Shown piece by piece: positions 1 to 11,925 of a stretch of DNA of 54,540 nt. The notes beneath the pieces are model-generated. The model was not told the origin of the DNA, made no database searches, and worked only from the letters and a program-made list of their open reading frames with translations. Position numbers and translations under genes: made by a program. How positions within the stretch are numbered: the stretch's first letter is position 1; every line of letters begins with the position of its first letter. The stretch is from Lamprocystis purpurea DSM 4197 (lineage in GTDB: Bacteria > Pseudomonadota > Gammaproteobacteria > Chromatiales > Chromatiaceae): contig NZ_KB902362.1 of NCBI RefSeq assembly GCF_000379525.1, positions 38,305-92,844 on the forward strand, in the 5' to 3' direction.

Positions 1-660
1 CGCGACGCTGGAGCGTCGGGACTTGCTCCCACGCTGGAGCGTGGGAGCCAGATCAACCCCGGTATCATGCCGCCATCGATGGGATTCTCGTTCCCACGCT
101 CCAGCGTGGGAATGCCGTCTGGCCGCTCCAGCGGCCCGTAGCGCTACGCGACGCTGGAGCGTCGGGACTTGCTCCCACGCTGGAGCGTGGGAGCCAGATC
201 AACCCCGGTATCATGCCGCCATCGATGGGATTCTCGTTCCCACGCTCCAGCGTGGGAATGCCGTCTGGCCGCTCCAGCGGCCCGTAGCGCTACGCGACGC
301 TGGAGCGTCGGGACTTGCTCCCACGCTGGAGCGTGGGAGCCAGATCAACCCCGGTATCATGCCGCCATCGATGGGATTCTCGTTCCCACGCTCCAGCGTG
401 GGAATGCCGTCTGGCCGCTCCAGCGGCCCGTAGCGCTACGCGACGCTGGAGCGTCGGGACTTGCTCCCACGCTGGAGCGTGGGAGCCAGATCAAAACCGC
501 TGCCGCCGGTAGGTTACCACCGTAAATTTATCCCCCATTCTCGTTCCCACGCTCCAGCGTGGGAATGCCGTCTGGCCGCTCCAGCGGCCCTTGGGGCTAC
601 GCGACGCTGGAGCGTCGGGACTTGGCTCCCACGCTGGAGCGTGGGAGCCAGATCATCAAC
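1..660. repeat. 146-bp tandem repeat array with paired palindromes
   Basis: Three consecutive units of 146 bp start at 1, 147 and 293 and look identical. A fourth starts at 439 and diverges after about 493, and a fifth degenerate start lies at 600. Each unit carries two oppositely worded palindromes, CCCACGCTGGAGCGTGGG and CCCACGCTCCAGCGTGGG, plus a shorter GACGCTGGAGCGTC arm. The unit length is not a multiple of three, so the short open frames here are by-products of the repeats. The array abuts the 3' end of the Rhs gene. No gene is supported in this stretch. Confidence 0.93.
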
Positions 661-662
661 CA

Positions 663-3600
663 TTATTCTGGCATTATCGCGCCTACCCCAGAAGTTAACG
701 GCTCGTTACTTTGATGAGAACCCTCTTGCGTAACGTCGAGACACCCAAGCGACTGGAAGAGATTTATGGCCGCATTAGTATTGCTGTTCACATAAAGCGC
801 GGCCTCCGAATAACTACCCGCTATTTCTTTGTACCACCTTAATTTGGTTTTAAAGTTTTTTGATTTCCGCAAATAGCTATCTATTTGCGAAGAAGAATAT
901 TTACCCTTCCCGCTAGGCAATTTTGCAAAGCCGTAGAGCAGCTGGACATAATCTACGCGCTTATCCATTTCTTTTGTTATTGCTGCCATTTCTTGTTCAG
1001 ACAGTTCCTCGCCAGTAAATTCTGCAGAAACCACGTTTGCAATTGCGATAGCATTCTTATTTGCTGTTTTTGAGAGAGTGAATGCTATCGATCCTGGTAT
1101 ATCTAGTCCAGCATTGAGTCCAGTAGTCCCAACATCCCACACAAACCCAAGCGCAGTTAGATTGTTATTGCATACAGCATTATCAACAATGGCTTGCGCT
1201 GGTGCGTAAATCGAATATGAAAGAGTGTCGCTAAGAACGCTGTATATCACTTTTGATCCGAAATCAGTATGAGCAGTCGGTCTGAGAACATTCCCGATAC
1301 CACTGACTAGCTTTACATAACCGTTCGCGATCTCGTAATAGGTCGACCCGTAACTGGTATCGATATTCCCGCTTGGGTCTGTGCGCCCAATGGGGTTGCC
1401 TTTAACATAGGCATACCGATTCAGTGCTTGAGGGTCGGCTATCGCCCCTAGCAGTTTGTCTAAGCTCAGGAATCGCCCGATATCCGGTCGATAGTAGCGT
1501 GCGCGCATGTAATTTGTGCCGTTACCATCATCCATGACGCCGTATCGGCCAACGAACCGGAATGGGTTGGTGGTGTTACCTCTTGCTGTCGACTCACCAA
1601 ATGGAGAATACGCGTAGGCGTCGGACAGCGCTCCATTGTCGTCCGTTAATGCAAGCGTATTGCCGGTCTGATCGAAGTGATAATACCGATGACTGGTCCC
1701 AAAGATCTGCGCCACCAGTCCCTCGCCATAGAGGTAATAGCGCAGCGGCTTGTTGGCGCTGTCGGTCTCGGCCAGCAGCGCGTAGAGGTCGCCGCCGGTG
1801 GGGTCGAGGACATAGCGGGTGGTCTGGGCGCCAGTGGTGCGTGCGACGCGGCGGCCGTCGCCATCATAGGTGTAGCGGTCGGTGAGGATGCCGCCGGCGG
1901 TGACGCTGGTGATCAGGTCTTGGGCGTTGAAGGCGTACTGAATCGCCGCGCTGCCGCTGTTGTCGGCGGTGGTGCGGCCGTCGCTGTCATGGGTGATGGC
2001 CGCGCCGTCGACGCTGGTCAGGCGGTTGGCGGCGTCATAGAGCGCCTCGGCGGATTTGCCCAGCCTGGCGGGCTCCAGCGGCAGTTCGAGGTCGGCGCTG
2101 AGTGGGTTGCCCAGGCCATCGAGTCGCAAAGTGTGGCTGGAGATGATGGTGTTGGCCGCGGTGCTGTTGATCAGCGAGGTCAGCCGGCCAACCGCGTCAT
2201 AGCCCTTATGCACCAAGGCCCCGTTTCCATACAGGATGTCCGTGACCGCGCCGGCCGGGTCGCGGGTATAGCGGGTGGTCTGATTCAGCCAATCGGTGAG
2301 GTCCTTCAGTTGACCGGCGGCGTCGCGGGTGTAGGTCACCAGCTTATTGCCCGGATAGAGAAGTTGCTGCAACAGGCCGGCTGGGTCGTAACCGTAGGCG
2401 ACGGCGTTGCCGAAGGCATCGGTGACCTTGGTCAGGCGGTTCTGCTCGTCATAGACATATTTGGTCACGCCATTGGTGTCGGTCATGGTCAGGCGGTTGC
2501 CGTTGGCGTCATAGGTATAGGTGACCTTGGGACCGCCGGGATAGCTGACGCTGATGACCCGGTCGAGTTTGTCATAGGTGTAGCTGGTGATCTGCCCGGA
2601 CGGCAGGGTGCGGGTGAGCCGGTTGCCGTTGGCGTCGTAGGTGAAGCCCCACTGCCGCCCGGTGGCGTCGGTGAGCCGGGTCAGGCGGTCGAGCACATCG
2701 TAGGTGTAGGTGGTCGTCTGACCCTTGCGGTCGGTGGTGCTCGTGAGGTTGCCGTTGGGGTCATAGGTGGCGCGCGCGTCACCCTCGTCGTCGGCCACCT
2801 TGGTCAGTTGGCCGATGGCGTCGTAGCTATACCAGGTCATCTGACCGCGCGCATCGCGTCGGCTGGCGAGCAGGCCCTGATCGTTATAGGTGTATTCCTC
2901 GAAGTTATTCAGGGCATCGGTCACGCGCGTCTTGCGGTCGAGTGCGTCATAGGTAGTGGTGACTTGGCGGCCCGCGGCGTCGGTCACGGTCAGCACGTTG
3001 CCGTTGGGGTCGTAGGTATAGCTGATGGTCTGCGACAGCGGATCGATCTCCTGCAGCACCTTGCCGCGGGGGTCGAAGCGGGTGTCGCTGGACTGGCCGT
3101 TCTCATTGGTGACGCGCATCAGACGGCCCATGGCATCGTAGGTGAAGCCGCGGACCCGCGCCTGACCGCCGACGGTATAGCGCTCCGCGACCTTGCGGCC
3201 GATGGCGTCATACTCATAGGTGGTGGTGTAGCCGCGCGGGTCCTTGGTGCTGATCAGGTTGTCGGCCGCGTCATAGGTGTTGGTGGTGATGCCGCCCGCC
3301 GGGTTGGTGGTCTTGAGCAGGTTGCCGTTGGCGTCGTAGGTGTGGCTGGTCACCAAGCCGCGGGCGTCGCGCTCGCTCGTCAGGCGCCCGAGGGTATCGT
3401 AGGTCTGTTCGGTGTAGTTGCCGAGTGCGTCGGTGGTGCGCTTGGGGCGGCCCTTGGCGTCGTAGGTCAGGGTGGTGCGGATGCCGCGGGCATTGGTGGC
3501 CTGGTCGAGTTGGCCGATGGCGTTGTAGTGACGCAGGGTGGTCTGTTCCAGCGGATCGATGATGGTCTCGGGCTTGCCGCTGGGCTTGAAGTCCGAATAG

Positions 3601-6600
3601 CGCGTGGTGGTCGTGACACCCGGGCGCTTGACGCTGGCGCGCGGCGTCAGGTTGGTCTGGCCGGTCACTGTCCCAAAGGTGGAGATGGTCTCGCGGGTGA
3701 GGGGCTCGCCGGTGAGGGGCTTTGTGGTCTCGGTGATCTTCTCCGGATTACCCGCACCGTCATCAGTGTAGGCGATGGTGGTCTTGGCGTCACTGGGGCG
3801 CAGGGTCTCGACCGGTAGGGCCGTCTCGGCGATGCGGGTCCGGTTGGCGGTGGATTTGAAGGTGGTACGGCTGGTTTTATTGAGGAACTCGTTCACGTTA
3901 AGTGAGTCGATCCGCTCCACCACCCGGGTCCGGGCATCATCCAGAATGAAGGCGATATTGTTGCTCACGCCATTCACGGCGGGTCGGTTGATCCGGGTCA
4001 CCTGGCGGATGACGTCGGTCTCGTGGGTACCGTACAGATAGCGCCAGGCCTCGTCGATACCGTTTGAAACGGAACATACTGAGCCGGCCTTCTGACCACT
4101 GGCGACAACGGCTGTCACCGGACACGGCTCCTCTGGCTTGGCCTGCGCGCCCCAGATATTGTAGGCGATCGTTGCCTGCACCTTGTCGCGCGGGTCGGTG
4201 ATGCTCACCAGCTTGTAGCGATCGGCGGGGGCGCTGCCGGTCGTATAGGCGTATTTGGTCAGTTTTCCCAGCGGATTGCGCACGGCGGTGATCATGCCGT
4301 CGGCGTTGCGGGTGTATTCGACATAACGGCCGGTGAAATCGGTGACCCGTTTGATCCGGCCGCCCTCGCGCAGGATGCTGTACTTGTCCCCGCCGGCGGT
4401 GGTCGCGCCGGTGATGCGGTTGGCGGTGTGCGTGAATTGGAGGACATTGTTGTCGCGGTCCGCGATGGCCTCCAGCCGTCCTGCGCCGGCGCCCTCGGGG
4501 GCGGCGAAGCGATAGAGCAGGTTGCCCTGGGTATAGAGCACAAAGTGGCCGTCGGACGCTTGCGTCAGTTGATCGAAGTTGCCGGGGTTCAGCGCGTGCC
4601 AGGGGCCGTCCAGTTCGCGGTAATAGCGCTGCTCCCGGCCATCCTCGCGCGGGCCGACGGTGAGCTCGCGCCCCATGCTGTGCGCGCTGAAATAGAGGCT
4701 CAGGTCCAGATTGAAGGTCCAGGCGCCGTTGTCTTTCACGTTCGAGTTATAGGCGCGGGTCAGGACAAAGTCCGGTCCCTTGCCGGACACCGACAGGTCG
4801 GTGGCAGACAGGTGATAATTGCCGCTCGCGAGATCCACCCCGCGCTGCAACTGGCTGCCGCTGCCGCTCAGTGCCGGGTTGCCGTTGAGATGCGGATTGG
4901 TGACCGCGGCCAGGCACTGGACGGTGGCCAGCTTGCCGGTGCTGTCGGTGACGCGCAGGTTGATCGGGTGCAGGTCGTTGATGGCACCCCAACGCCCTGT
5001 CAACGCGGGACTCTGGTATTTCTCGCCATAGGCCGGCAACTCGATGGTCGCGCTGGCGGCGGTCCCCCAATCGTTGTCTCCGTAACCTTCCAGGTAATCG
5101 AGCACTTCGCTCCAAGCGTAGGTATAGGGCGCCGTGCCGCCGGATGGGGTCGCCGTGAAGGTTGCAATGGCCTGGGGGCCGCTCATGGGAAAGGTCTGGT
5201 CGGCCGTCACATCCACTCCGAATTGGGAGCGGGAGGCCGTGAGAGCGCCCAGCACGCGGGTGGTGCCATCGGGGCGCACCGCGGAGATCTCGACCGCGAC
5301 CGTATTCGCTGTGCCGAACAACGCGGACCAGTCTGAAATGGGCTTGCCCGCGGCATCCAGCCACAGCAGGTTGCCCGCGCAGAACCCGCCCTCGTTGCCG
5401 GCCAGACTGGCTGTCGCCACCACCACGCCGGCCTTTTTCAGGATGGCCTGGCGCCAGTCGTCCGTTCTGTCATAGAAGCAGGCGGTTTGATCGAGCGGCA
5501 GGCCCAGGGTGTTGGTGGTGCAGGAGAGGCCGACAACAGGCAAAGCCTGTCCGCCGCGCACGAGACGAACGTGCCAGTTCTGGAACTTTGGGGAGATGTA
5601 GACGATGCCAACGTACACGTACCAAGCGTCTTCCGAGCTGTTGGCAAACGGGGACGCGGACCAAAAAGTTCCTTCTCCGAGAAAATAATTAGGGTCGATG
5701 GCTGGGTAGGAGCGACTGCCATCGACGAGGGACAGAAGTTCCTCGCTGCTTGGCAGGCGCCAATCGTTGGCCCCGCATAGGCCGGCTTGGTTGACGGCCT
5801 GCGTGAACCCCAGGGTGTCGCAGTCGGTCCCGCCAGTGCAATCTCCAAAGTTACGGTAGCCGGCAGCCCCGCCGTTGGTGGCCGAGTCCGGATTGTACCA
5901 AGAGTAGGTGTTCCCATACGAGTGTAGTCCAGCGTCGCTGGTCTTGTTCTCCCAGACGAGTCCGGTGACCTCATCACGAACACAAGACCAGGTTGCCGCC
6001 GTGGCGGGCAGGGTATTGCCGTCAGAATCGAGTTTGGTGTAATGGAATCCGGCATGACCGTCGGCATCGTTGTGCTGGATTTTGTCGCGGCCGTAGCTTG
6101 CATCTTGGCCCGGATAACCGACCGGTTCGCTGGTCAGAGAGTTCGTGCTGCCATCAGCCCACCAATCGATCCCGGTGTCGTTTAAAGGACCCAAATCCTG
6201 TCCGCCACGCACGAGACGAACGAAAACGGCGGAGCCCTTACTGGTAGGGCCGATGCCGATGGCGCCACCGCCGAAGTTCTCGTACCATGCATAATCGGGA
6301 TCTAAGGCATACGGGGACGCGGACCAAAAATCCGAATAGCCCGGCGTGCCCGGGAACACCGCCAGATCAATGTAGGGATCTGAACAAGCCTGCTCTATGA
6401 TAGAAAAGAGTTCCTTGAAATTGGGCAGCCGCCAGTCGTTCACCCCGGCATAGTTCGCGCCGTCTGCGAGTTGCAATGCCTCCTGCCAGGTGTGGTCGGT
6501 TGGGTCGCCGGTACAGGTAGTCCCATCCCAAGTCTGTCCCTCGCTACACCGCTTCCACTGAAGCCCATTCACCTGATCCGTCACGGTCCCATCGCCGTTA

Positions 6601-6728
6601 TCGGTAAACCGGCTCGCCGGTGCCGTGGCGGTGATGCTGTCGTATTTGCAAATCTGCTCAGCCAAGGCCCCGCCGGCAAGCAGCATCAGGCCCAGGGTGC
6701 AGGCCAGTGAGAGAAGTCGCAGCGGCAT
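663..6728 (-). CDS. Secreted Rhs/YD-repeat protein with two DUF1566 domains and variable C-terminal tip
   Basis: A 2021-residue protein. It opens with a signal peptide (hydrophobic run ending ...GGALA at about residue 23). Two DUF1566/Lcl-C-like domains follow (about 38-175 and 230-400), each with the NDWRLP and FWSASP signatures and ending in VRLVRGGQ. Next come a PKD-like stretch (about 500-610), an Rhs entry segment with DLASGNYHL near 630, and many YD repeats of the form YDANGNL/YTYD. The Rhs core is near 1690-1785 (RARYYRPDIGRFLSLD, NRYAYVKGNPIGRTDPSG). After DPSG the last ~235 residues match nothing I recognise and are coded by clearly AT-richer DNA (about 740-1340). In this family the core forms a shell around a C-terminal toxin, so this tip is probably an effector. 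A good ribosome site (AAGGAG) sits about 9 bases before the ATG. No immunity gene is visible between the stop and the window edge. Confidence 0.92.
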   Translation of the reverse strand: MPLRLLSLACTLGLMLLAGGALAEQICKYDSITATAPASRFTDNGDGTVTDQVNGLQWKRCSEGQTWDGTTCTGDPTDHTWQEALQLADGANYAGVNDWRLPNFKELFSIIEQACSDPYIDLAVFPGTPGYSDFWSASPYALDPDYAWYENFGGGAIGIGPTSKGSAVFVRLVRGGQDLGPLNDTGIDWWADGSTNSLTSEPVGYPGQDASYGRDKIQHNDADGHAGFHYTKLDSDGNTLPATAATWSCVRDEVTGLVWENKTSDAGLHSYGNTYSWYNPDSATNGGAAGYRNFGDCTGGTDCDTLGFTQAVNQAGLCGANDWRLPSSEELLSLVDGSRSYPAIDPNYFLGEGTFWSASPFANSSEDAWYVYVGIVYISPKFQNWHVRLVRGGQALPVVGLSCTTNTLGLPLDQTACFYDRTDDWRQAILKKAGVVVATASLAGNEGGFCAGNLLWLDAAGKPISDWSALFGTANTVAVEISAVRPDGTTRVLGALTASRSQFGVDVTADQTFPMSGPQAIATFTATPSGGTAPYTYAWSEVLDYLEGYGDNDWGTAASATIELPAYGEKYQSPALTGRWGAINDLHPINLRVTDSTGKLATVQCLAAVTNPHLNGNPALSGSGSQLQRGVDLASGNYHLSATDLSVSGKGPDFVLTRAYNSNVKDNGAWTFNLDLSLYFSAHSMGRELTVGPREDGREQRYYRELDGPWHALNPGNFDQLTQASDGHFVLYTQGNLLYRFAAPEGAGAGRLEAIADRDNNVLQFTHTANRITGATTAGGDKYSILREGGRIKRVTDFTGRYVEYTRNADGMITAVRNPLGKLTKYAYTTGSAPADRYKLVSITDPRDKVQATIAYNIWGAQAKPEEPCPVTAVVASGQKAGSVCSVSNGIDEAWRYLYGTHETDVIRQVTRINRPAVNGVSNNIAFILDDARTRVVERIDSLNVNEFLNKTSRTTFKSTANRTRIAETALPVETLRPSDAKTTIAYTDDGAGNPEKITETTKPLTGEPLTRETISTFGTVTGQTNLTPRASVKRPGVTTTTRYSDFKPSGKPETIIDPLEQTTLRHYNAIGQLDQATNARGIRTTLTYDAKGRPKRTTDALGNYTEQTYDTLGRLTSERDARGLVTSHTYDANGNLLKTTNPAGGITTNTYDAADNLISTKDPRGYTTTYEYDAIGRKVAERYTVGGQARVRGFTYDAMGRLMRVTNENGQSSDTRFDPRGKVLQEIDPLSQTISYTYDPNGNVLTVTDAAGRQVTTTYDALDRKTRVTDALNNFEEYTYNDQGLLASRRDARGQMTWYSYDAIGQLTKVADDEGDARATYDPNGNLTSTTDRKGQTTTYTYDVLDRLTRLTDATGRQWGFTYDANGNRLTRTLPSGQITSYTYDKLDRVISVSYPGGPKVTYTYDANGNRLTMTDTNGVTKYVYDEQNRLTKVTDAFGNAVAYGYDPAGLLQQLLYPGNKLVTYTRDAAGQLKDLTDWLNQTTRYTRDPAGAVTDILYGNGALVHKGYDAVGRLTSLINSTAANTIISSHTLRLDGLGNPLSADLELPLEPARLGKSAEALYDAANRLTSVDGAAITHDSDGRTTADNSGSAAIQYAFNAQDLITSVTAGGILTDRYTYDGDGRRVARTTGAQTTRYVLDPTGGDLYALLAETDSANKPLRYYLYGEGLVAQIFGTSHRYYHFDQTGNTLALTDDNGALSDAYAYSPFGESTARGNTTNPFRFVGRYGVMDDGNGTNYMRARYYRPDIGRFLSLDKLLGAIADPQALNRYAYVKGNPIGRTDPSGNIDTSYGSTYYEIANGYVKLVSGIGNVLRPTAHTDFGSKVIYSVLSDTLSYSIYAPAQAIVDNAVCNNNLTALGFVWDVGTTGLNAGLDIPGSIAFTLSKTANKNAIAIANVVSAEFTGEELSEQEMAAITKEMDKRVDYVQLLYGFAKLPSGKGKYSSSQIDSYLRKSKNFKTKLRWYKEIAGSYSEAALYVNSNTNAAINLFQSLGCLDVTQEGSHQSNEPLTSGVGAIMPE

Positions 6729-7119
6729 GGTCGGTTGCTCCTTGTTGACGGCTTGGCCCGACCAGACGCGGGGGTGCGGTAGGCTTTCGCGGCAACGGTA
6801 TACACGTTTGCAACCTTTCTTACAAGTAAGGGCTTTGGGGTAGGGCTTGTGCGATTCTTGTGTCTACGCGGGCCGATTGCACCGACGGGCGTCGCTGCCG
6901 GGTTCAGCTATGCCCAGCAATTCCAAGTCTAAGGATCTCGTGCGACCTCTGGTGGATGCGGCGCGCACAACCGCCGTGCCGCGTCCCGAACATTGTGCCG
7001 CGCGCCTTATCCACCCTACAGCAGCGCCGCGGATTTGTAGGGTGATAAGCGCAGCGCATCCACCACCAGCCCCGCCGACGGCTCCCCATGCGGGGTGCTG
7101 CCACCCAAATTTGGAACCG
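6729..7119. other. Intergenic region upstream of rhs and ridA with hairpin repeat
   Basis: No gene is supported here. It holds the rhs start-proximal region and repeat debris. A hairpin at 7006-7049 has arms CTTATCCACCCTACA and TGTAGGGTGATAAG, related to the GTAGGGTGGACAAGC-type repeat seen again near 8914 and 16188. Short open frames overlap on both strands without ribosome sites or recognisable domains. Confidence 0.6.
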
Positions 7120-7166
7120 CTGCCCTACGCCAAGACCCTGTCTGGTTGTCAGGCGCGAAGGCTATA
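7120..7166. mobile_element. Half copy of Correia-like TATAGC-ended MITE
   Basis: This segment matches one half of the ~92-bp elements at 34371-34462 and 37286-37378: CCCTACGCCAAGACCCTG, then the terminal repeat ending GCGAAGGCTATA. The other half is missing. The outer end reads GGCTATAATCC, putting a TATAAT hexamer (7163-7168) about 80 bp before ridA in the right orientation. A matching -35 at normal spacing is weak. Confidence 0.7.
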
Positions 7167-7248
7167 ATCCGGTATCGCTTGCTCTGCGGTACCGGGCTGT
7201 TCTTCATCCATCCGCATCCTTCAAACTTAATGTTTTCTGGGAGTTCTC

Positions 7249-7635
7249 ATGGCGAAAGCAATCATCAGCACCGACCGGGCGCCGCGCGCGATCGGCACCT
7301 ATTCTCAGGCCGTGCGGGCGGGAGACACGGTGTACCTCTCCGGGCAAATCCCGCTGGTGCCCGAGACCATGGCCGTGGTGGAGGGCGATCGGGAGGCGCA
7401 GATTCGGCAGGTCTTCGGCAATCTGTCGGCGGTGGCCGAGGCCGCCGGGGGCAGTCTCGCCGATGTCGTCAAACTCAATGTTTTTTTGATCGATCTCGGC
7501 GACTTTGCACTGGTCAATCAGGTCATGGCCGAGTTCTTCACCGCGCCCTATCCGGCGCGTGCCGCGGTCGGGGTGGCGGCTCTGCCGCGGGGCGCGGCGG
7601 TGGAGATGGATGCGGTGATGGTCTTGGGTGGATAG
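7249..7635 (+). CDS. ridA: RidA family reactive imine/enamine deaminase
   Basis: 128 residues, the normal length for the YjgF/YER057c/UK114 family. These enzymes hydrolyse 2-aminoacrylate and related imines released by PLP enzymes such as threonine dehydratase. The family core is intact: GTYSQAV near the N-terminus, [15 protein letters not shown] in the middle, and [20 protein letters not shown] at the end, where the substrate carboxylate-binding arginine (PAR) sits. The start is supported by GGGAG five bases upstream. A TATAAT at the end of a MITE fragment about 80 bp upstream could contribute to its promoter (inference). It stands alone, followed by mltB after about 108 bp. Confidence 0.95.
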   Translation: MAKAIISTDRAPRAIGTYSQAVRAGDTVYLSGQIPLVPETMAVVEGDREAQIRQVFGNLSAVAEAAGGSLADVVKLNVFLIDLGDFALVNQVMAEFFTAPYPARAAVGVAALPRGAAVEMDAVMVLGG

Positions 7636-7743
7636 CGCATCGTGAGCCGGAAAGCTCGATAAATTTGGATCTTGGCTTGCATTCTTGAGAGGATGTCTTA
7701 CCATTTGTCTTGGCTTTATCTGGTGTCGTCTCCGGGGTTTTTC

Positions 7744-8871
7744 ATGCGTCGCGTGTTCGTATTGCTGACCATTCTGCTGGCGGTCGCCCTGACCGGTTGC
7801 GGTTCAAACACGCCAAGAGACGACGGCTCGGCGACCCGACCCGAGGGCTCCGGCGGCAGTGCTTCCGGTCCCGTCGGCGGCGGAGGCTTCGCCCGCAACC
7901 CGGCCGCCCTGCGCTTCGCCAACCATATGCAGAAGCAGCACGGGTTCGATGCCAAGGCTGTCACCGCGGTGCTGGCGCGGGCCAAGCGTGAGTCCTGGAT
8001 CATCGAGCAGATGGACAAGCCGGTCCGCAAGAGCCGAGGTCCGTCCGCACCCACGGGGGCCTGGAAGCGCTACCGGGCCAAGTTCATCACCGACGACAAC
8101 ATCGACAAGGGCGTTGCTTTCTGGCGCCAGTACGCCGGTGAACTGAAACGCGCCTCCGCCACCTACGGGGTGCCGCCCGAGATCATCGTCGGCATCATCG
8201 GTGTGGAGACCCGCTGGGGGCGGATCATGGGCAAGACGCGCATCATTGACGCGCTTGCCACCCTCTCGTTCGCCTATCCGCGGCGCTCCGAGTATTTCAC
8301 CGGTGAGTTGGAGTCGTTCTTCCTCATGGCCCGTGACGAGGGGTTCGACCCCCTCAAGCCCAAAGGGTCCTTCGCCGGGGCCATGGGTTACGGTCAGTTC
8401 ATGCCGTCGAGCATCCGCAAATACGCGGTGGATCACAATGGTGACGGCCACCGCAATCTGTGGAATCCCGTGGACGCGATCGGCAGTGTCGCCAACTATT
8501 TCAAGGGCCACGGCTGGCGCACGGGTCAGCCGGTGGCGGTGCGGGCAACCGCGAGCGGTTCCGCGGCCGGGTCTCTGAAGAGCGGATTCGATACCAGGTA
8601 TTCACCCGGTACCTTGGCGCGTGCCGGGATCACGCCGACGGGGAGTCTGGGCGGGGCCGATCAGGTCAGCCTGCTCAAGCTCGATGTGGGCGGCGGCTAC
8701 GAGTATTGGCTCGGACTGCACAATTTCTATGTCATCACCCGTTACAATCACAGCACCTATTACGCGATGGCGGTCTATCAGCTCGGCAATGCGGTGAAGG
8801 CGCGCATGGGCGGCACGGGCGGAGCGCGGGTTGCGCAGGTGTTGGCGCCTTCGGTGGATTTGGCCCTGTGA
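7744..8871 (+). CDS. mltB: Membrane-bound lytic murein transglycosylase B (lipoprotein)
   Basis: 375 residues from the ATG at 7744. A longer upstream frame exists, but this start puts a lipoprotein signal exactly at the N-terminus: MRRVFVLL, a hydrophobic core, then lipobox LTGC with Cys20. The mature protein should be anchored in the outer membrane, where MltB cleaves the glycan strand of peptidoglycan to 1,6-anhydro products. The SLT/MltB domain is clear: catalytic glutamate in GVETRWG (about residue 155), then LSFAYPRRSEYF, GAMGYGQFMPSS and the calcium-loop-like DHNGDGHRNLWNP. Length agrees with E. coli MltB (361 aa). The insert around residues 20-50 is Gly/Ser/Pro rich, a linker to the lipid anchor. 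Confidence 0.95.
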   Translation: MRRVFVLLTILLAVALTGCGSNTPRDDGSATRPEGSGGSASGPVGGGGFARNPAALRFANHMQKQHGFDAKAVTAVLARAKRESWIIEQMDKPVRKSRGPSAPTGAWKRYRAKFITDDNIDKGVAFWRQYAGELKRASATYGVPPEIIVGIIGVETRWGRIMGKTRIIDALATLSFAYPRRSEYFTGELESFFLMARDEGFDPLKPKGSFAGAMGYGQFMPSSIRKYAVDHNGDGHRNLWNPVDAIGSVANYFKGHGWRTGQPVAVRATASGSAAGSLKSGFDTRYSPGTLARAGITPTGSLGGADQVSLLKLDVGGGYEYWLGLHNFYVITRYNHSTYYAMAVYQLGNAVKARMGGTGGARVAQVLAPSVDLAL

Positions 8872-8892
8872 TCAGGCGCCCTCAGGCGAGCG

Positions 8893-9054
8893 GGCCATGA
8901 TCTTCGTGCCGGCCGTAGGGTGGACAAGCGACAGCGCAGTCCACCGAATCCCGCTTGGGTCCGCCGGGTGCGTCGTCAGGCCATCCTGGCCTGACACTGT
9001 CAGGGCTGGAAGCCCTGACGACGCACGCCGCCGGCCGGGATTATGATCAAGGCC
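8893..9054. mobile_element. Composite MITE with GGCCTTGATC-type ends
   Basis: The left end GGCCATGATCTTCGTGCCGG and the right end (reverse complement GGCCTTGATCATAATCCCGG) form imperfect terminal inverted repeats. The interior combines a half copy of the GTAGGGTGGACAAGC repeat (about 8914-8957) with the 57-bp palindromic core TGCGTCGTCAGG...CCTGACGACGCA at 8969-9025. That core is shared, in the opposite orientation, with the elements at 14595 and 39662. The flanking 8-mers match only 5 of 8, so no clear target duplication remains. It fills most of the mltB-yjbQ gap. Confidence 0.75.
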
Positions 9055-9107
9055 CTCGAACGCACCAACAAGCCCTCTGAAGTGACCGCTGATTGCTCTT
9101 TCTTGGT

Positions 9108-9524
9108 TCATTCGCCCATTAGCGTCAGCAGGACGCGCCGGCCATGACTTTGGGTGCGGTGCTCGTAGAGATAGATCCCCTGCCAGGTGCCCAAGGCCAA
9201 ACGGCCGTCACTGATCGGCAGGGTCAGGTCGGTCTTGGTCAGGATGGTGCGCAGATGAGCGGGCATGTCGTCCGGACCCTCGTCGGCGTGCTCGAAGCGC
9301 GGGTCTCCGTCCGGAACCAGGCGCCCCAGGAAGGACTCCAGATCGCGACGGACACTGGGGTCGGCATTCTCGCAGAGGATCAACGAGGCGCTGGTATGCT
9401 GTAAGAAACAGTGACAGAGCCCGGTGTGCAGACCGCTGCCGCGCACCAGCCGTGCTATCTCCGCGGTGATATCGTAAGTACCGCGTCCGCGGGTGCTGAC
9501 TGACAGGGTGCGTTGGAGGATCAT
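9108..9524 (-). CDS. yjbQ: YjbQ family protein (UPF0047)
   Basis: 138 residues, full length for the YjbQ/UPF0047 family. These small trimeric proteins have been reported with weak thiamine-phosphate synthase activity; the main role is not settled. Family signatures are present: FLQHTSASLILCENADPSVRRD, the RFEHADEGPDDMPAHLR segment with its conserved histidines, and the C-terminal LALGTWQGIYLYEHR followed by R-x-V-L-L-T-L-M-G-E. It is transcribed divergently from recG, with about 138 bp between the starts. Confidence 0.93.
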   Translation of the reverse strand: MILQRTLSVSTRGRGTYDITAEIARLVRGSGLHTGLCHCFLQHTSASLILCENADPSVRRDLESFLGRLVPDGDPRFEHADEGPDDMPAHLRTILTKTDLTLPISDGRLALGTWQGIYLYEHRTQSHGRRVLLTLMGE

Positions 9525-9662
9525 TGGTCGGGTCCGGGTGTCGGTGATTCGGTTGACCGACTCCAGCGGAATCGGCGATCCGGATTGTCCGGCCCGCGGA
9601 CGGGAAACGCCAGGGCTCCGGCCCCCCGAACCACCAGCCCCGCCAGGCGGGTAGCGAGCACC

Positions 9663-11816
<2,154 letters not shown>

Positions 11817-11925
11817 CGCCGGGGCGGCGGGGCAGGATGCCGCGACCCCTTCCCCGCTCGCGCCGCTGTGCCATAATCGCCCCCGTTTTTACTCGGTCGT
11901 CAACACCCCTTGCAGTCTCACCGCT

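Noticed and set aside
1-660. CRISPR array
   Set aside because: The repeated unit is a continuous 146 bp with identical interiors, so there are no variable spacers; no cas gene is present.
1677-3818. A 713-residue open frame antisense to the Rhs gene
   Set aside because: It is a shadow of the YD repeats: GC-rich repetitive DNA read on the opposite strand, low-complexity Gly/Val/Ala protein, no domain and no ribosome site.
7146-7168. TTGTCA and TATAAT as a paired promoter before ridA
   Set aside because: The spacing is only 11 bp, too short for a sigma-70 promoter; only the TATAAT is kept as a candidate.
6847-7489. Short overlapping frames between rhs and ridA
   Set aside because: They cross a hairpin repeat and a MITE fragment, lack ribosome sites and encode low-complexity sequence.
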